From NCBI GenBank assembly GCA_003223215.1, contig QHYH01000137.1, forward strand, positions 36,959 through 100,958: a DNA stretch of 64,000 nucleotides, in the 5' to 3' direction. The stretch is from Acidobacteriota bacterium. Lineage in GTDB: Bacteria > Acidobacteriota > Terriglobia > Acidiferrales > UBA7541. Of this stretch, positions 51,790 to 60,282 are shown piece by piece; the first letter of the stretch is position 1; each line of letters opens with the position of its first letter. The position numbers and the translations under genes were made by a program. The notes below the pieces were generated by a model. That model made no database searches. It saw nothing but the letters and a program-made list of their open reading frames with translations, and was not told the DNA's origin.

Positions 51790-52479
51790 ATGGTGAAGCA
51801 CCGTATGGCAGTGCTCCTATTGCTTTGCCTGGTAGCTCTGCCCTGTTGTTCTTGGGCGCAAGACGAAAGCGGCGGAGAGGATGACCCAGCCATCACGTCG
51901 AGCTTGGGCATGCCTCTGAGCTTCCCACTAAACCCGACCCATCAATACGCTGGACTGGGTTTGGGAGTTAGTACCGGCGTTGGTTACAACCTCGACCGCC
52001 ATAACGCGTTCGTCGGCGAATTCATGTGGAATTGGCTGTTTGCCTCAGACAGAGCGCTCGAACCGTTTCGCGTCGCCTTACAATCCAACAACGTTAGCGG
52101 GCACGGCAACGTGTTTGCCTTTACCGCAAACTACCGATTGGAGTTGCGAGGCAGAACAGGCGGCATCTACTTCATCGGAGGTCCTGGTTGGATTTACCTC
52201 ACCGCCAGCCTCTCGAGGGCTATTCCTCAAGGAACGCCGGTCCCTTGTAGTCCGATTTATCTTTGGTGGGGATACAACTGCGCTGATGGTCCCGTAATCA
52301 CCAATTCGACATCGGTGCACTCCAGCGCGGGTGCTCCGGGCCTCAACGGAGGAATTGGGTTTACGGTGAGGACCGGGGAAGCGCCGTACAGGGCTTATGT
52401 CGAGTCGCGCTATTACTTCGCGCCGACAGGCAGCGTCAGTACGAAATTGCTTACATTCACGGTAGGCATCCGGTATTAG
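51790..52479 (+). CDS. outer-membrane beta-barrel protein
   Basis: The ORF track begins at 51547, but the ATG at 51790 has AAGGAGG just upstream and opens a signal peptide (MAVLLLLCLVALPCCSWAQ). The palindrome promoter lies inside the longer frame, so 51790 is the real start (229 residues). The mature protein has an 8-strand-like barrel pattern with HQYAGLGLGVSTGVGYNLDRH, FVGEFMWNW and ending FTVGIRY with aromatic C-terminus. Its layout parallels the barrel at 35.6 kb. The function is unknown; a structural outer-membrane or porin-like role is likely. Confidence 0.8.
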   Translation: MVKHRMAVLLLLCLVALPCCSWAQDESGGEDDPAITSSLGMPLSFPLNPTHQYAGLGLGVSTGVGYNLDRHNAFVGEFMWNWLFASDRALEPFRVALQSNNVSGHGNVFAFTANYRLELRGRTGGIYFIGGPGWIYLTASLSRAIPQGTPVPCSPIYLWWGYNCADGPVITNSTSVHSSAGAPGLNGGIGFTVRTGEAPYRAYVESRYYFAPTGSVSTKLLTFTVGIRY

Positions 52480-52965
52480 GCCCTATCCGCTCGTCTACGG
52501 AACGAGAACAGCAACGTTGTTAGCCCGCCGTTGCCAGCCGAATCCTTTCTGTCCAGCCGATTTCAAAAGAATTACGCCCCATCTTCATAGACTTGAAGTA
52601 GTTCAACTCATCCTACTGGCTAGGGCTGCTTCCATCCAAGCCCTATCTTCTGGAAACCAAACGAAACGGTTCGTCAGGGAGAAGCTCCAGGTATCGCCCG
52701 GACACGTGCTTTGAAGCGTACCGGGCGAAAGTTGCTTGCCCTAGGGCAACCTGCCTCCTCAAGATTGCGTGATCCTGGAACATCGGCCGATGTTGAATCC
52801 ACGCTACACCACGCATGCAGGATGTGTCCCGGATGTAGAACAAAAAATTCGAACCTGCCCTAGAGCATCGACGCGGACGCCGGATTGCCCTTATCGTTTG
52901 ACAGGCGCGGCTAATCCACGCGCTAAACCTCCGCGGTAGGGTTGAAGGAGCCAAGGGCAAGCGGA
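52480..52965. other. intergenic region with nothing convincing
   Basis: The minus ORF at 52643-53083 is Arg-rich and looks like a shadow. A short stem TAGGGCT/AGCCCTA lies near 52620-52645 without a T-run. TTGACA at about 52898 may belong to a promoter of the small HTH gene, but its spacing to a -10 is poor. Confidence 0.4.
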
Positions 52966-53211
52966 ATGTCGAAATTTGCGAATCAACAGCGATTCTTCCA
53001 TCGTCTGGGCACACGAGTCCGCACGTTGCGGAAAAAGCACGGCTATTCCCAGGAGGACATGATTTCTCACGGCTTCTCCGCACGGCATTGGCAACAAATC
53101 GAAGCCGGCCGGTCGATCACCGTTTCAACCCTACTGCGTATCTGCGCCGTATTCGAGACATCGGTTGAGCGCCTGGTTCGCGGACTGGATAGAGGGATCT
53201 ACGAAGACTAG
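52966..53211 (+). CDS. small XRE-family helix-turn-helix protein
   Basis: An 81-residue protein consisting almost only of a Cro/C1-type HTH: LGTRVRTLRKKHGYSQEDMI, then GFSARHWQQIEAGRSITVST as the recognition part, and LLRICAVFETSVERLVRGLD. The ATG at 52966 is preferred over the TTG at 52942, but neither has a strong Shine-Dalgarno. It is followed 156 nt later by the REC-MEDS gene on the same strand. Such small XRE proteins usually repress nearby genes; its target is unknown. No toxin partner is visible. Confidence 0.75.
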   Translation: MSKFANQQRFFHRLGTRVRTLRKKHGYSQEDMISHGFSARHWQQIEAGRSITVSTLLRICAVFETSVERLVRGLDRGIYED

Positions 53212-53367
53212 CTCGGCCTGTCCCGCTAATCTGCTCGTGGTTCTTTTTGAACTTGGTGCCTTATAAGGCTTCCGGCTTAAAAAGGGGACCGTCCGTCGGT
53301 ATGATCTTGCGCCGCGGAAGCTCGTCCAGAGGTGTGGAGGCAAACGCGAAAGGCTGGAACCAGTAGC

Positions 53368-54369
53368 GTGAACATCCGTATTTTGGTGGTCGACGATTTT
53401 GCACCCTGGCGTCTTTTCGTCTCTTCGATGATTCTGCGGGAAGAGCCCGAATGGCACATTGTCAGTGAAGTCGAAGACGGGTTAGAAGCGGTTAACAAGG
53501 CCAAAGAACTCATGCCCGACGTGATTCTGCTGGACATTGGCCTTGACAAACTCAATGGTATTGAAGCCGCCCGACAAATCCGCGAAATTGCTCCCGACTT
53601 GAAACTGCTCTTCTTGAGCGCTTTTGACTCGATGGAAGTGGTGGAAGAAGCTTTAGATACCGGCGCGAGCGGTTACGTTGTCAAGTTGGACGCCGCAAGC
53701 GAGCTGATAGCGGCTGTGAAAGCCGTTCTTCAAGGCAGGCAGTTTGTCAGTAGCAGAATACGGAAACGCATTTCTGCCCGCGCTGCGAATGAGGTTCTCG
53801 CATCGCGATCGGCCCAGGCGCCAGAAACGGAGTTCGCTGGCTGCCACGAAGTTCAGTTCTATTCCGATGATGAGGTTTTTCTCGAGAGCATGACTCAGTT
53901 CATCGGGGCTGCACTAAAGTTCGGAAATGCCGCGATTGTCATCGCTACGAAACCGCACCGGGAAAAGCTGCTTGAGGGATTGAAAGCTCAAGGGGTGGAC
54001 GTTGACGCTCTGATTCAACAGGGGGCCTACCTCCCATTGGATGCCGCGGACTCGCTTTCCACGTTTATGATCAATGACTGGCCTGACGAGGATCGATTCC
54101 TTGAGAGCTTCAGCAAACTCATTGAGTCAACATCAAAAGCCGCGAAGGCTGAACATCCCCGGGTTGCGATCTGCGGCGAAAGAGTCGCTCTTTTGTGGGC
54201 GGAGGGTAAAAAGGAAGCTGCGATCCGGCTAGAGCAACTCTGCAACGATCTTGCCCAAACCCGCAAAGTGGACATCCTTTGCGCGTATCCGTCGAGCCTT
54301 CACATCCAAGAGGACCAACCTTCGTTCGAGGCCATCTGTCGAGAACACTCCGCTGTTCACGCGCGATGA
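53368..54369 (+). CDS. response regulator with receiver and MEDS domain
   Basis: I start at GTG 53368, giving MNIRILVVDDFAPWRLFVSS, the usual receiver start, not the GTG 12 codons upstream. The receiver (about 1-120) has VVDDF, phospho-Asp in VILLDIGLDKLNG, LFLSAFD and YVVKLDA. After a linker, a MEDS-like domain (about 155-325) begins CHEVQFYSDDEVFLESMTQF and ends VDILCAYPSSLH; this domain is named from methanogen and methylotroph sensor proteins and is thought to sense small molecules. The receiver is similar to that of the 9.5-kb protein. No HTH is present, so output is probably by protein interaction. The function is unknown. Confidence 0.85.
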   Translation: MNIRILVVDDFAPWRLFVSSMILREEPEWHIVSEVEDGLEAVNKAKELMPDVILLDIGLDKLNGIEAARQIREIAPDLKLLFLSAFDSMEVVEEALDTGASGYVVKLDAASELIAAVKAVLQGRQFVSSRIRKRISARAANEVLASRSAQAPETEFAGCHEVQFYSDDEVFLESMTQFIGAALKFGNAAIVIATKPHREKLLEGLKAQGVDVDALIQQGAYLPLDAADSLSTFMINDWPDEDRFLESFSKLIESTSKAAKAEHPRVAICGERVALLWAEGKKEAAIRLEQLCNDLAQTRKVDILCAYPSSLHIQEDQPSFEAICREHSAVHAR

Positions 54370-54393
54370 CCAGGCATTTTCACTCCGGCATAG

Positions 54394-54789
54394 TCACGAA
54401 CCGTACAAAATCACTCTTGGATTGTGCTCCCAAGCCTCCTTGTAATACCAGACCTCGACGCTTTCGACGACGCGACGTTCGCCGGAGAAGCCGATGATGT
54501 GGTTTCTCCCTTCCGGCCAAATCCGGCCTTGAACGGCCAGCGCTTCGGACGTGCCATCTCCGAAGTGGACGACGACACGGTCGAAGAAAATGGCATCGCC
54601 ACTGACCCGGAACTGAATGGCGTGAAAGACGCCATTACGTCGGGTGACCTCGATCTTCTCATGGTCCCGAGTGCCGTCAATCTCGGTAACGCCCAAGAAA
54701 TCCCATACCTGTCCTTGGGCCGGGAAAGAGATCGTCGAGGCAATAGCAAGAAAACAGGCCAAAGGCTGCGCAATACGTTTCCTTAGCAT
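54394..54789 (-). CDS. small exported protein of unknown function
   Basis: The ATG at 54789 has GGAGA at 5 nt and gives a signal peptide (KRIAQPLACFLAIASTISFP); the ORF-track start is 16 residues longer. The mature domain (about 105 residues) is beta-rich with FDRVVVHFGDGTSEALAVQG and RVVESVEVWYYKEAWEHNPR and a C-terminal VILYGS. This pattern resembles small beta-sandwich proteins of unknown function in acidobacteria that follow a stress or envelope theme, but I recognise no defined family. It converges with the MEDS gene, with stops 25 nt apart. Confidence 0.7.
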   Translation of the reverse strand: MLRKRIAQPLACFLAIASTISFPAQGQVWDFLGVTEIDGTRDHEKIEVTRRNGVFHAIQFRVSGDAIFFDRVVVHFGDGTSEALAVQGRIWPEGRNHIIGFSGERRVVESVEVWYYKEAWEHNPRVILYGS

Positions 54790-54837
54790 TGGTTCTCCGA
54801 ACCCAGAAATGAAGCCTTGAGCAGAGCCTATAATCAT

Positions 54838-55311
54838 CTGCGTTGACTAACAACATGGTTTACCGCAGGCCTTGCGCAATGATTAACGATTAGCGCTGAC
54901 GCTGTCTTCGCCAGCGGGCAAGCACGCCCTTCGGGTTCCGGGATTGCTCGCAAAGGATGACTCGAAGCCCGAGTATCCCGAATCCACGAGCAAGCTGACA
55001 CCCATTCCGCAAAATTGCTCTAGCTCGTTAGGCGCTAAACCGTACGCCGGAATCACATTCGATTCACCCTATCGGAGATTGTCATTCCATGCGCGTCAGG
55101 AATCATCTCGTGGCGAGCCACGCATCCGGTTCAGGGCCAGGCGAACCGGGCGGTGACCCCTTGCTTCGGGCAAATCCCCTGACTGCTCTGGAGCAACGAC
55201 ACGGATTCGTCTGTTCCCAGAATATGTGCCTCGTCAGTGTCCGGCACTTCGCGGATACGAGTCATCGGCAATCGCGAATCGAATTGCTGGGATTCAGCAA
55301 GGGAGTAGGTC
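54838..55311. other. intergenic region without supported genes
   Basis: The plus-strand ORFs at 54944 and 55089 lack any family features and overlap one another and the next gene in wrong frames. No palindrome site, repeat or hairpin of note is seen. Confidence 0.4.
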
Positions 55312-56376
55312 TTGGGAGCAGCAGTCCGGTTAGATCCCCTGAGGCAGGGAGAGGAGTCCCGCGAATTCGAGGGGCGTCTGCGCGAGAAGATTGTTGGGCA
55401 GGACGAAGCCGTGCAGGCGGTCGTTGACCTGTACCGCGTGTTTTGTGCCGGCCTGCAGGCAAGGGGGCGCCCAGTCGGTAATTTGCTCTTTCTTGGCCCA
55501 ACGGGCACGGGAAAGACGCGGATCGTCGAAGTAGCAGCGGAGGTGCTCTTCGGCGATCCGCGGGCGGTGATCAAGGTCGACTGCGCCGAATTCCAGCACT
55601 CGCACGAGATCGCAAAGCTTGTCGGTTCGCCGCCGGGATATTTGGGTCATCGCGAAACCCATCCGTTGATCACCCAGGAGGCGCTCGAGCAATACCACAC
55701 CGAGAAGCTGAGGATCAGCTTCTTGTTGTTTGATGAGATCGAGAAAGCGAGTGACGCGCTGTGGCGACTGCTGCTAGCAATCTTGGACAAAGCAACCTTG
55801 ATGCTAGGGGACAATCGGCGGGTGGACCTGTCGCAGGCCATGATTTTCATAACTTCGAACCTGGGTGCCAGCAAGATCACAGAGTTGATGACCGGCGGGA
55901 TGGGCTTTGCGGCAGCGGTCGGGCCGGACGTGAAACCGCGGCTGGATGAGAAAGTTGAGCGGATGGCGTCAGAAGCGGCGAGACGGAGGTTCGCTCCAGA
56001 GTTCATGAACCGAATCGACAAGATGGTCGTGTTTCACCCTTTGCGAAGGGAGCAGCTGGAGCGAATCTTGGAGATCGAACTGACCATGATACAGCAGCGG
56101 CTATTGGAAACGCCGAGGGGACATTTCGTATTCCGAGCAACGCAAGCTGCCAAGGATTTCTTGCTACGTGAAGGGACGGACCTAAAATACGGAGCCCGGC
56201 ACTTGAAGCGAGCGATCGAGCGACATTTGGTTTATCCGCTGGCAAGCCTGCTGGCGACCGACCAAGTGACCATGGGCGAAACGATCTCGGTTGATTGGAA
56301 TGGGATAGCAAGCGGACTAATGTTCCTGAAAAAAGGCATAAGGGGCGCTGCCTCCGGTCATCTGACAAATCGTTGA
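55312..56376 (+). CDS. AAA+ ATPase, ClpB/ClpA D2-like single module
   Basis: The 354-residue protein starts at TTG with AAGGGAG upstream. It has one AAA_2 module: Walker A GPTGTGKT (about 64-71), a substrate pore-loop region KLVGSPPGYLGH as in Clp D2, Walker B LLFDEIEKA, sensor 1 ITSNLG, arginine finger region APEFMNRIDKMVVFHP and the C-terminal small domain ending KYGARHLKRAIERHLVYPL. It lacks an N-domain and a D1 module, so it is much shorter than ClpA/ClpB. This layout is like ClpX-length proteins but without zinc finger. It may act as a stand-alone unfoldase; no protease gene is adjacent. Confidence 0.88.
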   Translation: MGAAVRLDPLRQGEESREFEGRLREKIVGQDEAVQAVVDLYRVFCAGLQARGRPVGNLLFLGPTGTGKTRIVEVAAEVLFGDPRAVIKVDCAEFQHSHEIAKLVGSPPGYLGHRETHPLITQEALEQYHTEKLRISFLLFDEIEKASDALWRLLLAILDKATLMLGDNRRVDLSQAMIFITSNLGASKITELMTGGMGFAAAVGPDVKPRLDEKVERMASEAARRRFAPEFMNRIDKMVVFHPLRREQLERILEIELTMIQQRLLETPRGHFVFRATQAAKDFLLREGTDLKYGARHLKRAIERHLVYPLASLLATDQVTMGETISVDWNGIASGLMFLKKGIRGAASGHLTNR

Positions 56377-56541
56377 CCTATCTGCCTCAACTTTGTGCCC
56401 GAACCCACTTGTCCGCTAGGGGCGTTTGACCAGCACTGCCAACGCTTCCACATATTTCAAAAGGGCTACACCGTGACAACGGTCACCAGGGCTAAAGACG
56501 CGACATTTCTCTCTAGACACCGCCTTGCGAGCATGAAGGCA

Positions 56542-56587
56542 CTGTCATTTTTGCCAGTATGACACGCAACCTGACCACGCTTACGTT
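56542..56587 (+). promoter_or_regulatory. envelope-regulon palindrome and -10, toward the BON lipoprotein
   Basis: CTGTCATTTTTGCCAG at 56542-56557; TACGTT starts 24 nt later at 56582. Confidence 0.65.
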
Positions 56588-56672
56588 CGATCTGATATCG
56601 AGACGAAGCGTGGTGTGAAATCGCACATACCAATCCGATTGTGTATGCCTAACAGCGGCGAAACGAGGTTGC

Positions 56673-57500
56673 GTGCGCAAGCCTAACCATCCTGCCATTT
56701 CCGTCATGCTCCTGACCGGGCTGATAGGTTTTCTTTCCGGGTGTTCGCACAGCGTGAGTGACGAGGCGATTGCCAGAGATATTCAGGGCAAGATTTCCTC
56801 CGATCCGGATACCAAGGACTCACAGGTTAGCGTGGCGGCCAAGGATGGAAAGGTTACATTGAGCGGCAGCGTTAAGTCTCCGGCAGCCCAGCAGAAGATT
56901 GACCAGATCGCTCACGAAGAAACTGGAGCTAGCGGTGTCGATGACCAGACCACGATTCAAGCCGAGCAACCCAAGCCTCAGCCGATTGTAATCCCGGCGG
57001 GAACGGTTCTTGTGGTAACGACCAGTCAAGCTTTGAGTTCCAAGACCAGCCAGGCGGGCCAAACCTTTCTCGGCACTCTCGCGCAACCAGTGAGTGGGGG
57101 CGGACGGACGGCCCTTCCGAAGGGAGCTACCGTAAGCGGCACCGTGATAGCAGCGAAAACAAAAGGCAAGATAAAAGGAGAAGGCGAGTTGGCACTCGCA
57201 CTGACCAGTGTTTCAACGAAAGGACATACCTATCCGATCCAGACCAATGTGCTGAGCAGCACGATTAAGGGCAAGGGTAAGCGTACTGCCGCTACCACTG
57301 GCGGAGGAGCGGCTGGAGGTGCGTTGATCGGTGGACTGGCAGGGGGAGGAAAGGGAGCAGGCATTGGTGCGCTTGTAGGTGCGACCGCAGGATTCGTGGG
57401 GGGAGCCTTTACCGGAAACAAGCAGATTGAAATTCCGGCGGAGTCACCGCTCAGCTTTACCTTGACCGCCCCGTTGACTCTCCCACCGCCAGCCAAATGA
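56673..57500 (+). CDS. BON-domain lipoprotein with glycine zipper
   Basis: The 275-residue protein starts at GTG and has a lipobox signal (LLTGLIGFLSGC, Cys24). A BON domain follows (about 28-95, DSQVSVAAKDGKVTLSGSVK), as in OsmY-type envelope-stress proteins that bind phospholipid. A linker leads to a beta-rich domain (about 105-205, IVIPAGTVLVVTTSQALSSK and LPKGATVSGTVIAAKTKGK), a TraB/VirB10-like plug pattern, and then a glycine zipper (about 213-253, GGGAAGGALIGGLAGGGKGA). The palindrome promoter upstream fits an envelope-stress role. The exact function is unknown. The next gene, a Crp/Fnr regulator, is 82 nt away on the same strand. Confidence 0.82.
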   Translation: MRKPNHPAISVMLLTGLIGFLSGCSHSVSDEAIARDIQGKISSDPDTKDSQVSVAAKDGKVTLSGSVKSPAAQQKIDQIAHEETGASGVDDQTTIQAEQPKPQPIVIPAGTVLVVTTSQALSSKTSQAGQTFLGTLAQPVSGGGRTALPKGATVSGTVIAAKTKGKIKGEGELALALTSVSTKGHTYPIQTNVLSSTIKGKGKRTAATTGGGAAGGALIGGLAGGGKGAGIGALVGATAGFVGGAFTGNKQIEIPAESPLSFTLTAPLTLPPPAK

Positions 57501-57582
57501 CCGCTTTATCGACTGCGTTGATCGGACGTGCCCCGACCAAATGCGCGCGCTCTGATTTGCGGATCACGTTGCATTCCAGGAT

Positions 57583-58266
57583 ATGGCTACTTCCACGCCA
57601 ATTTCGACCGGGGCGGTCAAGTCTAAGCTGTTGCTAGGCTTGGACGATACCGCGCTCCGGCACGTCCGCGATGCGGCGCAAGTCCGGGGCATGGGACCCA
57701 ATGAGAATGTCACCGTCGCAGGAGAACGGCCGGACAATTTGTTTTTGCTGCAAGCGGGTCGGGCCCGGTCTTTTATTCACACCGAGTCCGGTTCCGAGAT
57801 TAACCTGTTGTGGCAAGTTCCAGGGGACGTCATCGGACTCGTGTCGCTGTTGGCCAACCCTCCAAACTACATGGCGAGCGCGACAACGGTCACCGAATGC
57901 GAATTCCTGGTCTGGGACCATCGAACAATCCGCAGGCTGGCAAAAGCATACCCCCAACTTACCGAGAATGCCTTCCGCTTGGCGGTGTACTATGTCGGAG
58001 CGTACATGAAGCGGCATGCCAACCTTATGACGAAGGGTCGAGCGTCAAGGCTCGCCCAAGTACTGCTCCAACTGGCCACCGATGCGGGCGAGGTGCAGCC
58101 GTCGGGGATAAGCATTGACATTACCAACGAGCACCTCAGTTCCCTTTCTGACATCAGCTCTTTCACCGCCAGCCGGCTTCTCTCTCGATGGCAGCGCGAT
58201 GGGAAGCTGGTAAAGGAGCGCGGCCGCGTGACACTGCTCGCCCCCGAGTCTCTCATGCTCGGTTAG
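57583..58266 (+). CDS. Crp/Fnr-family transcriptional regulator
   Basis: The 227-residue protein has the beta-roll sensor (about 30-115, ERPDNLFLLQAGRARSFI and PGDVIGLVSLL), a dimer helix (about 125-160) and a winged-helix (about 170-222, NEHLSSLSDISSFTASRLLSRW). As in the 25.3-kb paralogue, the recognition helix lacks the usual Arg-Glu pair (FTASRLL), suggesting a different target. The effector is unknown; the pocket lacks obvious cAMP-contact residues (no RTA-type Arg-Ser pair in the right place, as far as I can see). It may be read with the upstream BON gene. Confidence 0.88.
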   Translation: MATSTPISTGAVKSKLLLGLDDTALRHVRDAAQVRGMGPNENVTVAGERPDNLFLLQAGRARSFIHTESGSEINLLWQVPGDVIGLVSLLANPPNYMASATTVTECEFLVWDHRTIRRLAKAYPQLTENAFRLAVYYVGAYMKRHANLMTKGRASRLAQVLLQLATDAGEVQPSGISIDITNEHLSSLSDISSFTASRLLSRWQRDGKLVKERGRVTLLAPESLMLG

Positions 58267-58754
58267 CGGCCGCCGAAGCGTTCAAAGTGCCTTGCAGCGC
58301 AGGCAATGGGCCAGTGCACGCAAATGGGGCGGACATCTTAATGTCACTGTGCACCTCGAAGGATATTCGTTGATGGAGGAGGGGCCAGCATGGATGGATG
58401 CATGCATTGCAAAAGGCAGGGTCACACGGATTGTACAAACGCACTCACCAAGATCAAGTCCAAGGGACACATTGCCATCACCAGTCCGCTCGGTTAAGAC
58501 GTCAGCTTCGCGCGAAAGATCGAGACGCGCGATGGCCGGAAAATTCGCGCCCTAACCAATCTCCTTTGGCGAAGCTTGGACTGATACCCGTTCGATGGAC
58601 TATCCGCCCGCTGCTCGAATTAGACCTAACAACCAGAAGGAGAAACCGAGCGGAGTCCTGTTGCCCTCCTGCTATTATAGTTCGCTATGGACAAGAAACA
58701 AAAGAATTGACCATCGAGGAGCTAAGATGCGGCGAGCCAACAGGGAGAAGGATC
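58267..58754. other. intergenic region with a possible gene remnant
   Basis: A frame starting near 58390 reads LTKIKSKGHIAITSPLG, a TAA, then DVSFARKIETRDGRKIRALT. Both halves look protein-like, but I recognise no family. Otherwise nothing is seen. Confidence 0.25.
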
Positions 58755-59248
58755 ATGAATCGGATTAGGGAGAATATAGTGTTCGATGTTATGCTTTCGC
58801 TCGTGCTGGTAGGTTGTGCTTCTACGCCGCCCGCCCGCGCACAAGCGCGTGCCTCAGCGACCGCCATCTTGAATCCCGAATCCGGAACGGATCGGTTCCT
58901 TTGCGCTGGAGCAAGCAACCGGCGGCGCCGGAGCGCTGTTTTGGGCTGGCCAAGTCGAAACTGAGCGTCGCGGATCTTAGCGAGGTGTCAAAAGTAGTGC
59001 GGGGAATGGACGCAATGTTAAAGGCGGCTCCGCAACCGAAAAGCACGTCGCCTCCGGATTCCCTGGCGTCCTCCTTGCCTGGAAGCACGGGTGGACTGGC
59101 GTCGGCGGCCAATGCGTTCAAATCGCTGGGGCTGTCCCCTGGGATGGCAGGTAAGTTCGTGCCCGTCCTGACGCGATAGGTGCAAGCAAAGGGCGGCCTG
59201 AGCGTGGCGTCCCTTCTTGCAGGGGTGCTGAAGGTAGGTCTGGAGTAG
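58755..59248 (+). pseudogene. decayed DUF2780-like exported protein
   Basis: The ATG at 58755 follows AGAAGGA and opens a lipoprotein-like signal (VMLSLVLVGC). After ILNPESGTDR the frame is lost; another frame reads LEQATGGAGALF, and an extra T in TTTT then shifts to GLAKSKLSVADLSEVSKVV and GMDAMLKAAPQ, the DUF2780 core. An in-frame TAG after GKFVPVLTR (stop of the ORF-track piece at 59179) is followed by VQAKGGLSVASLLAGVLKVG up to TAG 59248. The combined pieces match the usual VcgC/VcgE-like (DUF2780) order, so one gene has been broken at three points. The next gene begins 26 nt later. Confidence 0.7.
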
Positions 59249-59274
59249 CCCTAGCTACCTCGAAGGAGAGCAAA

Positions 59275-59970
59275 ATGAAAGGTTTTTTCATAGTCCTCTT
59301 ATTAGTCGCTGTGTTTCTAGCGTCCGCGGCTAATGCCAACGATAAAAAAGAACACGAACGGATGGAAAACGCCGGAAAAGTTATCACGGAGATTATAAAC
59401 ATTCCTGATAATATTCCCGAGGGACTTCTGGATAAGGCCAAGTGTGTCGTCGTGTTGCCGTCCGTGGTCAAAGGCGCTTTCATCGTGGGCGCCAATTACG
59501 GCCGCGGCGTGATGACCTGCCGTGGCGGCGCCAATTTCGACGGATCCTGGGGAGCGCCCACGATGATGGCGCTCGAGGGAGCAAGCTTTGGCTTTCAGAT
59601 TGGCGGACAAGCCACGGATTTCGTCTTGTTGCTCATGAATGAGCGGAGCGCCAAGGGCGTTCTGACCAGTAAGGTAAAACTCGGTGCCGACGCCTCTGCC
59701 GCTGCCGGCCCGAAAGGCCGGGATACTTCCGCAGAAACCGATGCCACCATGAGGGCCGAAATCCTCAGCTACTCTCGAGCGCGCGGTGCTTTTGCAGGAG
59801 TTTCTCTCGAGGGTTCCACGCTACGTCCCGACGGCAGTGCCAACAAGAATCTGTATGGCAAAGAGATCAGTGCCCAGGATATTGTGCTGAATGGCGCAGT
59901 TCCGGCGCCACCCAGCGCCAAAGAATTACTTGCGACTCTTAACGCCAAGTCTCCGAAGAACAAATCGTGA
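59275..59970 (+). CDS. SYLF-domain lipid-binding protein (YSC84 type)
   Basis: The ATG has AAGGAG at 7 nt. The 231-residue protein has a signal peptide (FFIVLLLVAVFLASAANA) and a SYLF/YSC84 domain (about 30-215): IPEGLLDKAKCVVVLPSVVK, GVMTCRGGANFDGSW, LEGASFGFQIGGQATDFVLL and FAGVSLEGSTLRPD. Bacterial members are periplasmic or outer-membrane-associated and may bind phosphoinositide-like or other lipids. The gene follows the broken DUF2780 gene by 26 nt and may once have shared its transcript. No palindrome site is found upstream. The function is otherwise unknown. Confidence 0.9.
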   Translation: MKGFFIVLLLVAVFLASAANANDKKEHERMENAGKVITEIINIPDNIPEGLLDKAKCVVVLPSVVKGAFIVGANYGRGVMTCRGGANFDGSWGAPTMMALEGASFGFQIGGQATDFVLLLMNERSAKGVLTSKVKLGADASAAAGPKGRDTSAETDATMRAEILSYSRARGAFAGVSLEGSTLRPDGSANKNLYGKEISAQDIVLNGAVPAPPSAKELLATLNAKSPKNKS

Positions 59971-60090
59971 CCGAAGGCCGCACCTGTAAGTTCTTCCAGT
60001 AGCTCAACAACCGCACCAACCGTAAGCTCAAGTCGGCATTTTGAAATCCACGCGATTTCTTCATACCCGCTTGGTCAAGTGGGGAAGGCC

Positions 60091-60234
60091 GTGAAAAGAC
60101 TTTTTGTAGTTCTGGTGCGAGCCGGAGTGTGGCTGGTTTGCGAGAGTAGGGCAAACGCAGAGACACTCTTGCCTCAGCCGAGCGATCCACACGTGATTAG
60201 CATTAGCAAAGGGAATCAAGCGGCCCGACCGTAG
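60091..60234 (+). CDS. possible 47-residue exported peptide
   Basis: From GTG 60091 (GGGGAAGG just upstream) the frame reads a short signal-like segment (KRLFVVLVRAGVWLVCESRA) then a polar stretch ending in TAG at 60232. It precedes the M48 gene by 48 nt. It is too short for the ORF track, and I cannot tell a real peptide from a remnant. Confidence 0.3.
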   Translation: MKRLFVVLVRAGVWLVCESRANAETLLPQPSDPHVISISKGNQAARP

Positions 60235-60282
60235 TCTCTCGATCGTCTCCGTGATTGCCTGTTGCCACTCGATGAGTCTCGT

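Noticed and set aside
52643-53083. 146-residue minus ORF opposite the XRE gene
   Set aside because: Arg/Ser-rich shadow overlapping a better-supported HTH gene.
58390-58576. Protein-like fragments IKSKGHIAITSPLG and DVSFARKIETRDGRK split by TAA
   Set aside because: No family recognised and no start signals; left as a possible remnant only.
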